Origin: Sulfuritalea sp.
GTDB lineage: Bacteria; Pseudomonadota; Gammaproteobacteria; Burkholderiales; Rhodocyclaceae
NCBI GenBank assembly: GCA_022842325.1
Contig: JALHPU010000008.1
Coordinates: 62,001-126,000, forward strand
Direction of reading: 5' to 3'
Length of the DNA: 64,000 nt
Of the stretch, positions 59,013-64,000 are shown in pieces. Within the stretch, counting starts at the first letter, position 1; every line of letters starts with the position of its first letter. The notes beneath the pieces were generated by a model that saw nothing but the letters and a program-made list of their open reading frames with translations, had not been told where the DNA came from and ran no database searches. The position numbers were made by a program, and so were the translations under genes.

Positions 59013-60503
59013 ATGAAATACACCGACCTGCGCGATTTCATTGCCCAACTCGAAGCGCTCGGCGAACTCAAGCGGATCGCGGTCGAAGTCGATCCGCATC
59101 TGGAGATGACCGAGATCGCCGACCGCGTGCTGCGCGCCGGCGGCCCGGCACTGCTGTTCGAAAAGCCCAAGGGACATTCGATGCCGGTGCTGGCCAACCT
59201 GTTTGGCACGCCGCGCCGGGTGGCGCTGGGCATCGCCGCCGCGGAAGGTGAAGACAGCGCGGAGCTCGACTGGAAAACCCGCCTGCGCGAAGTCGGCACC
59301 CTGCTCGCCTACCTCAAGGAACCCGAGCCGCCCAAGGGCCTCAAGGATGCCTGGGACAAGCTGCCGGTGCTGAAGCAGGTGCTCAACATGGCGCCCAAAG
59401 TGCTGAACTCGGCGCCCTGCCAGGACATCGTGTGGCAAGGCCAGGACCTCGATCTGGGGCGGCTGCCGGTGCAGACCTGCTGGCCGGGCGATGCGGCGCC
59501 GCTGGTCACCTGGGGTTTGGTGGTCACGCGCGGACCGGCCAGGACGCGGCAGAACCTCGGCATCTACCGCCAGCAGCTCATCGCGCCGAACAAGCTGATC
59601 ATGCGCTGGCTGGCCCATCGCGGCGGCGCGCTGGATTATCGCGAGCATTGCGCGGCGCACCCCGGCGCGCCCTTCCCGGTGGCCGTGGTGATCGGCGCCG
59701 ATCCGGCGACGATACTGGCGGCGGTGACGCCGGTGCCCGACAGCCTGTCCGAATACCAGTTCGCCGGCCTGCTGCGCGGCGCCAAGACGGAACTGGTCAA
59801 GTGCCTCGGCTCCGACTTGCAGGTGCCGGCATCAAGCGAAATCGTGCTCGAAGGCGTCATCCATCCCGGAGAAGTGGCGGCCGAGGGGCCGTTCGGCGAC
59901 CACACCGGCTATTACAACGAGGTATCCGAGTTTCCCGTATTCACCGTCGAGCGCATCACCATGCGCCGCGACCCGATTTACCACTCGACCTATACCGGCA
60001 AGCCGCCCGACGAGCCGGCCATGCTCGGCCTGGCGCTCAACGAAGTCTTCGTTCCGCTGCTGCAGAAGCAGTTTCCCGAGATCGTGGATTTCTACCTGCC
60101 GCCCGAGGGCTGTTCCTACCGCATGGCCGTGGTCAGCATCAGGAAGCAGTATCCCGGCCACGCCAAGCGCGTGATGTTCGGCATCTGGAGTTTCCTGCGC
60201 CAGTTCATGTACACCAAGTTCATCATCGTCACCGACGAGGATGTCGATGTGCGCTCCTGGCCCGAGGTGATCTGGGCCCTGACCACGCGCGTCGATGCCG
60301 CACGCGATACCCTGATTGCCGAGAATACGCCCATTGATTACCTCGACTTCGCCTCACCGGTGGCCAGCCTGGGGAGCAAAATGGGCATCGATGCGACCAA
60401 CAAGTGGCCCGGCGAGACCACCCGCGAATGGGGTCGCCCGATCGCCATGGACGATGCCGTGAAGCAGCGCGTCGATGCCTTGTGGCAAGACCTGGGCCTA
60501 TAG
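59013..60503 (+). CDS. ubiD: 4-hydroxy-3-polyprenylbenzoate decarboxylase
   Basis: 496 residues, standard UbiD. It has [22 protein letters not shown] at the start, the Glu-containing [15 protein letters not shown] active site (near 290), and [20 protein letters not shown] with metal/prFMN residues. It uses prenylated FMN (made by UbiX, not here) in ubiquinone synthesis. It is transcribed away from the kinase gene and followed by a membrane protein gene after 8 bp. Confidence 0.97.
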   Translation: MKYTDLRDFIAQLEALGELKRIAVEVDPHLEMTEIADRVLRAGGPALLFEKPKGHSMPVLANLFGTPRRVALGIAAAEGEDSAELDWKTRLREVGTLLAYLKEPEPPKGLKDAWDKLPVLKQVLNMAPKVLNSAPCQDIVWQGQDLDLGRLPVQTCWPGDAAPLVTWGLVVTRGPARTRQNLGIYRQQLIAPNKLIMRWLAHRGGALDYREHCAAHPGAPFPVAVVIGADPATILAAVTPVPDSLSEYQFAGLLRGAKTELVKCLGSDLQVPASSEIVLEGVIHPGEVAAEGPFGDHTGYYNEVSEFPVFTVERITMRRDPIYHSTYTGKPPDEPAMLGLALNEVFVPLLQKQFPEIVDFYLPPEGCSYRMAVVSIRKQYPGHAKRVMFGIWSFLRQFMYTKFIIVTDEDVDVRSWPEVIWALTTRVDAARDTLIAENTPIDYLDFASPVASLGSKMGIDATNKWPGETTREWGRPIAMDDAVKQRVDALWQDLGL

Positions 60504-60511
60504 GAGGGGCA

Positions 60512-60949
60512 ATGACCGAACCCGAAGTGATTCCTGCGCATGATGCGGCGGATGGCCAGCTGGACGGACCCCGGGCCTGGTGCCATGTGATGTACGGATT
60601 GCACGCCCTGTCGGCGGCGTCCGGCATCCTGAGCTCGGCGACCATCATCGGCGCCTTCGTCTTCGGCTGGCCGTCGATCATCGCCGTAATCATCAATTAC
60701 GTCACTCGCGACCAGGTGCGCGGCACCTGGCTGGCGACGCATTGGCGCTGGCAGCTGCGCAGCTTCTGGTTCGCCGCCCTGTGGCTGGCCGTGGCGGGCT
60801 TGCTGGCCCTCACCCTGATCGGCATCCCGGCAGCCTTCATGGTCATCGTCGGTACCGGCCTCTGGGTGCTCTACCGCGTGATCCGCGGCTGGATGGCCTT
60901 GCTCGACCGGCGCGCGATGCCGGTGCCGGTCGCCGCCTCCGCCGGCTGA
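60512..60949 (+). CDS. DUF4870-like membrane protein
   Basis: 145 residues. TM segments lie near 30-60 and 80-125, with VTRDQVRGTWLATHWRWQLRS between them, a pattern seen in DUF4870 and YtxH-like small membrane proteins. AGGAGGGG lies just before the ATG. Function unknown. Close spacing behind ubiD (8 bp) suggests one transcript, possibly tying it to membrane quinone processes, but that is only context. Confidence 0.8.
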   Translation: MTEPEVIPAHDAADGQLDGPRAWCHVMYGLHALSAASGILSSATIIGAFVFGWPSIIAVIINYVTRDQVRGTWLATHWRWQLRSFWFAALWLAVAGLLALTLIGIPAAFMVIVGTGLWVLYRVIRGWMALLDRRAMPVPVAASAG

Positions 60950-61022
60950 CGCGCCTGCGATCGCTGCCTTTCCCGGGCGGCACGGAGATTGCCGCGCAGC
61001 GGCCGCAGACTATACTTTGCCG

Positions 61023-61643
61023 ATGAACCGTCTGCGCCGCATTCTGCTGATTGCCCTGTGCTGCAGTCCGCTACTGCCGTGCGCGGCCGCGTCGGCCGAC
61101 GACCGTTCCGTGCTGCTGGTCGCGGCCGAGGGCATGATGGACCCGCGTTTCCGGCAGACGGTGGTGCTTGTCACGCGGCATGGCCGCAACCGCGCCACGG
61201 TCGGTGTCATCATCAACCGCGCCCTCGACGTCGGCCTCGACCAGGTATTTCCCGGATTGACCCCGGCGGCACAACACCGCCTGCATTACGGCGGACCGGT
61301 GGCGCCGGGGCAGATCGTGTTCATGCTGCGCGGCGAGGCGGCACCCGCGGCGTCGATCACCCTGGCCGAACGCCTGTTCCTCAGCAGCGACGGTGACAGC
61401 CTTCGCGCTTTGCTCGGCGCGCCGACGCCGGCCAGTCGCTTGCGCGTGTTCAACGGCTTCGCCAGTTGGGCGCCGGATCAGCTCGAGGCCGAGATCGATC
61501 GCGGCGACTGGTATTTGCTGCCGGTCGATGCCGACGTCCTGTTCAGCGATCCGCTCGACGAGTTGTGGCCCAGGCTCTGGCGCCTGGCGACGCAGATCAG
61601 GGTGCGCGCGCCCGCCGGGATGCCGCCCCTGGCGCAGCGCTGA
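61023..61643 (+). CDS. AlgH/YqgE-family protein with N-terminal signal sequence
   Basis: 206 residues. The core SVLLVAAEGMMDPRFRQTVVLV to VIINRALDVGLDQVFPGL and the C-terminal FNGFASWAPDQLEAEIDRGDW match the YqgE (DUF179) family. Unlike typical YqgE, which is about 185 residues and has no signal peptide, this one opens with MNRLRRILLIALCCSPLLPCAAASA, a clear Sec signal with an ASA-D cleavage site. It is therefore predicted to be periplasmic. Role unknown. ATG chosen over a TTG two codons earlier. Confidence 0.83.
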   Translation: MNRLRRILLIALCCSPLLPCAAASADDRSVLLVAAEGMMDPRFRQTVVLVTRHGRNRATVGVIINRALDVGLDQVFPGLTPAAQHRLHYGGPVAPGQIVFMLRGEAAPAASITLAERLFLSSDGDSLRALLGAPTPASRLRVFNGFASWAPDQLEAEIDRGDWYLLPVDADVLFSDPLDELWPRLWRLATQIRVRAPAGMPPLAQR

Positions 61644-61761
61644 TGCGGGGGCGGCGGGTTGCGCTGCGGCGTTGCGCGCGCACTTTAGGCGAATCAGACT
61701 ATTTTCCGAGATGAGTCGCGCGCATACTGCGGCACCCTCGGTCCCCTCCACTGGAATCTCC

Positions 61762-61935
61762 ATGACCATTTGTCCGATTGCCATCGTCGCCGGCTGCAAG
61801 AAATGCCCGGCGTTCAAGATCTGTCCTCTCAAGCGCATGATCGGCGACCAGCCATCGGCACCTGCTGCTGCAGCCAAGGCCCCGGCCGCGGCCCCGGCAA
61901 AACCGCGCAAGGCGGCCGCACGCAAGAAGAAGTAG
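61762..61935 (+). CDS. four-cysteine miniprotein with basic tail
   Basis: 57 residues. Cys 4, 12, 15 and 21 occur in MTICPIAIVAGCKKCPAFK then ICPLK, a compact CxxC plus two further Cys that could bind zinc or an iron-sulfur cluster. The second half is Ala/Pro/Lys-rich and ends RKAAARKKK. An ATG at 61711 in the same frame would add 17 residues of no evident character. Similar short proteins are common in betaproteobacteria and are uncharacterised. Confidence 0.6.
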   Translation: MTICPIAIVAGCKKCPAFKICPLKRMIGDQPSAPAAAAKAPAAAPAKPRKAAARKKK

Positions 61936-62101
61936 CCGTAGCAACAGGCGGCGCACCAATACGGAGCGGGAAGTTTCTCCCATTACTCCATTCTGGTGCG
62001 CGCCGGTTTTTCGCAACACGCCTTTGCCCCTCCCGGGAGTTTGAGGCTTAAGCCAGCCGCAGCAGTCGATTGCGGCCGTTTTGCCGATCTTGTCGATGGC
62101 A

Positions 62102-62117
62102 TGGCACGCCCTTCGCT
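62102..62117 (+). promoter_or_regulatory. candidate sigma-54 promoter for urtA
   Basis: TGGCACGCCCTTCGCT puts GG (62103-62104) and GC (62115-62116) at the -24/-12 spacing of sigma-54 promoters, with one mismatch (C for T) in the -12 element. It lies 66 bp before urtA. Urea transporter operons are known NtrC/sigma-54 targets in many proteobacteria. Paired GCACCA and TGGTGC half-sites upstream (about 61954 and 61991) are too far apart to form one standard NtrC site. Confidence 0.45.
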
Positions 62118-62183
62118 ATGTAAGCACTGCACCGTTTCAAAACAGACGGTTGGTCCGCTCACATCCATCGAAAGGGGTACACC

Positions 62184-63452
62184 ATGCAACGTCGCAATTT
62201 CATCAAGGCTACCGCCCTTACTCTCGCCTTCGCTGCCGCCGGCTTTGCCTCGGCCCCGGCCATTGCCGCCGACACCATCAAGGTCGGCATCCTGCATTCC
62301 CTCTCCGGCACCATGGCCATTTCGGAAACGGCGCTGAAGGAAACCGCGCTGATGGCCATCGAGGAAATCAACGCCAAGGGTGGTGTGCTGGGCAAGAAGC
62401 TGGAGCCCGTGGTGGTCGACCCCGCTTCCAACTGGCCGCTGTTCGCCGAGAAGGCGCGCCAGCTGCTGACCCAGGACAAGGTCGCGGTGACCTTCGGCTG
62501 CTGGACCTCGGTGTCGCGCAAGTCGGTGAACCCGGTGTTCAAGGAACTCAACGGCCTGCTGTTCTATCCCGTCCAGTACGAGGGCGAGGAACTCGAAAAG
62601 AACGTCTTCTACACCGGCGCCGCGCCCAACCAGCAGGCGATCCCGGCCGTCGAATACCTGATGTCGAAGGACGGCGGCTCGGCCAAGCGCTGGGTGCTGC
62701 TCGGCACCGACTACGTCTATCCGCGCACCACCAACAAGATCCTGCGCGCCTTCCTGAAATCGAAGGGCGTCGCCGAAGCCGACATCATGGAGGAGTACAC
62801 CCCCTTCGGCCATAGCGACTACCAGACCATCATCGCCAAGATCAAGAAGTTTGCCGGCGAGGGCAAGAAGACGGCCGTGGTGTCGACCATCAACGGCGAC
62901 TCCAACGTGCCCTTCTACAAGGAGCTCGGTAACGCCGGCCTCAAGGCGACCGATGTCCCGGTGGTCGCCTTCTCGGTGGGTGAAGAGGAACTGCGTGGCG
63001 TCGATACCAAACCGCTTGTGGGTCACCTGGCCGCCTGGAACTACTTCCAGTCGATCAAGAACCCGGAGAACGACAAGTTCATCAAGCAGTACCGCGACTG
63101 GGCCAAGAAGCAGAAGCTGCCGAAGGCCGATACGGTTGTCACCAACGACCCGATGGAAGCCACCTACATCGGCATCCACATGTGGAAGCAGGCGGTCGAG
63201 AAGGCCAAGAGCACGGACACCGACAAGGTGATCGCGGCCATGGCCGGCCAGACCTTCAAGGCGCCGTCGGGCTTCACCATCAAGATGGACGAGAAGAACC
63301 ACCACCTGCACCGCGCCGTGTTCATCGGCGAAGTGAAGGCCGACGGCCAGTTCAACGTGGTGTGGAAGACCAAGGGTCCGGTCAAGGCCCAGCCGTGGTC
63401 GCCCTACATTGCCGGCAACGACAAGAAGAAGGGCGAGCCCGAGGGTAAATGA
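62184..63452 (+). CDS. urtA: urea ABC transporter substrate-binding protein
   Basis: 422 residues. The N-terminus QRRNFIKAT followed by a hydrophobic stretch ending SAPAIAADT is a twin-arginine signal with an AxA-like cleavage site. The mature part has the UrtA pattern IKVGILHSLSGTMAISET, FGCWTSVSRKSVNPVF and LLFYPVQYEGEE. It binds urea in the periplasm and delivers it to UrtBC. AAAGGGG precedes the ATG. It is followed by urtB after a stable hairpin. Confidence 0.96.
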   Translation: MQRRNFIKATALTLAFAAAGFASAPAIAADTIKVGILHSLSGTMAISETALKETALMAIEEINAKGGVLGKKLEPVVVDPASNWPLFAEKARQLLTQDKVAVTFGCWTSVSRKSVNPVFKELNGLLFYPVQYEGEELEKNVFYTGAAPNQQAIPAVEYLMSKDGGSAKRWVLLGTDYVYPRTTNKILRAFLKSKGVAEADIMEEYTPFGHSDYQTIIAKIKKFAGEGKKTAVVSTINGDSNVPFYKELGNAGLKATDVPVVAFSVGEEELRGVDTKPLVGHLAAWNYFQSIKNPENDKFIKQYRDWAKKQKLPKADTVVTNDPMEATYIGIHMWKQAVEKAKSTDTDKVIAAMAGQTFKAPSGFTIKMDEKNHHLHRAVFIGEVKADGQFNVVWKTKGPVKAQPWSPYIAGNDKKKGEPEGK

Positions 63453-63485
63453 GCATTGCGTAGCTAAAGAGAGAGGCAGCAATTT

Positions 63486-63511
63486 GCGCGGCCGGTTAAG
63501 GCCGGCCGCGC
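63486..63511 (+). terminator. hairpin between urtA and urtB
   Basis: A perfect 10-bp GCGCGGCCGG/CCGGCCGCGC stem with a TTAAGG loop is followed by CATTTTCC. It lies 34 bp after the urtA stop and 16 bp before urtB. It probably reduces transcription of the permease genes relative to the binding protein, or stabilises the urtA message. Confidence 0.6.
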
Positions 63512-63527
63512 CATTTTCCAGGCACCC

Positions 63528-64000
63528 ATGATCCCCAGAATCCTTCTGTTGCTGATGCTCCTGCTGGGCTTCGCCGCCCAAGCGGCGCCGGATCCGGCCG
63601 TGGTGCGCCAACTCGCCGCCGAGGAGTCGGACGACAAGATCGCGGCGATCCAGAAGCTCGCGCTCACTGCCGAGCCCGAGGCGCTGGCCGTGCTGCAGCA
63701 ACTCGCCGACGGCACGCTGAAGGATGACAAGGGCGAGGACATCACCATCAACAACCGCGTTCGCGGCGCGCTGGAAGGCGCGCTGGCCGTGCTGAAGCTG
63801 ATCGATCCGGACCCGACCGTGCGCTACAAGGCGGTCAAGGAAATCGCCAGTAATGTCGACGCCGCCATGGCACCCATGCTGGCCAAGGCGCGCGACCGCG
63901 AAAGTGAGCCGAAGATTCGTGCCCTGCTGGTCGAGGCTCACGCGCTGGCGACGCTGAAGGATGCCGATCCACAGCTGCGCATTGCCGCCGCACAAGCGCT
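63528..64000 (+). CDS. urtB: urea ABC transporter permease UrtB, N-terminal part (cut by window edge)
   Basis: 157 residues before the window ends. A signal-like hydrophobic start (MIPRILLLLMLLLGFAAQAA) is followed by the periplasmic helical N-terminal extension seen in long UrtB forms (QQLADGTLKDDKGEDITINN, VRYKAVKEIASNVDAAMAP). The TM permease core is beyond the edge. Together with urtA it marks the start of a urtABCDE operon, not shown further here. Identification rests on position and this extension. Confidence 0.88.
   Translation, partial: MIPRILLLLMLLLGFAAQAAPDPAVVRQLAAEESDDKIAAIQKLALTAEPEALAVLQQLADGTLKDDKGEDITINNRVRGALEGALAVLKLIDPDPTVRYKAVKEIASNVDAAMAPMLAKARDRESEPKIRALLVEAHALATLKDADPQLRIAAAQA

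Noticed and set aside
61954..61996. GCACCA and TGGTGC half-sites as an NtrC site before urtA
   Set aside because: The halves are about 31 bases apart, much more than the standard NtrC spacing. They may instead be the base of an RNA hairpin after the four-Cys gene.

Overview
The window is about 66% G+C and tightly packed with genes. It reads as chromosomal backbone of a betaproteobacterium, most plausibly Rhodocyclales/Sterolibacteriaceae-like. That placement is inferred from protein style, gene content (metG/apbC, dcd next to a large PLP decarboxylase, ubiA/ubiD, urtAB, cytochrome c5) and dispersed GC-rich intergenic repeats. I saw no rRNA, tRNA, CRISPR array, prophage or complete insertion sequence. 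Both ends cut a gene: malic enzyme on the left and urtB on the right.

Layout. 0-9 kb: end of maeB, a GAF-GGDEF diguanylate cyclase, a quinone oxidoreductase with an orphan ParA-type ATPase, a small periplasmic cytochrome c, dnaE with a coupled WbuC cupin, two thioesterases and a small HTH protein. 9.3-14.2 kb (minus strand): an unusual operon of a CHASE2-cyclase, an MlaE-type permease, an ABC-ATPase-like protein, an MCE (MlaD) protein and a TPR lipoprotein, with every junction overlapping. Here the ATPase-like protein has lost Walker A, the signature motif and the catalytic Glu, and the cyclase domain has lost a metal Asp and the catalytic Asn. 14.3-18 kb: a GGDEF-EAL protein and a FeeM-like acyltransferase. 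18.3-22 kb: acyP, metG, apbC. 22-27 kb: a MscS channel with a cyclic-nucleotide domain, and bioF-bioA facing bioD. 27-31.5 kb: dcd, a large arginine/lysine/ornithine decarboxylase, an 838-bp repeat-rich gap and a lower-GC orphan gene. 31.6-33.6 kb: AHSA1 protein, sirtuin, folA. 33.6-49.3 kb: a glycogen/alpha-glucan region (glgA, pgi, glucan phosphorylase, two GH57 enzymes, glgC, divergent glgB, glucokinase) plus thyA. 49.4-61.9 kb: a PilZ-like protein, mog, a YdcF/ElyC protein, metY, ridA, recG, ubiA, a hybrid histidine kinase, ubiD, a DUF4870-like membrane protein, an exported AlgH/YqgE-type protein and a four-Cys miniprotein. 62-64 kb: urtA and the start of urtB, with a candidate sigma-54 promoter.

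How the genes work together. The glycogen region covers ADP-glucose synthesis, elongation, branching, phosphorolysis and glucan transfer, and feeds glucose-1-P and glucose back through Pgi and Glk. Cyclic-nucleotide signalling recurs: two GGDEF proteins, a PilZ-like protein, a cNMP-gated MscS and the degenerate cyclase.

The most unusual features are the pseudo-cyclase/pseudo-ATPase MCE operon and several families of short dispersed repeats. Some repeat copies lie in frame inside recG, bioD and a GH57 gene, and two 106-bp copies sit immediately before the decarboxylase and pgi start codons.
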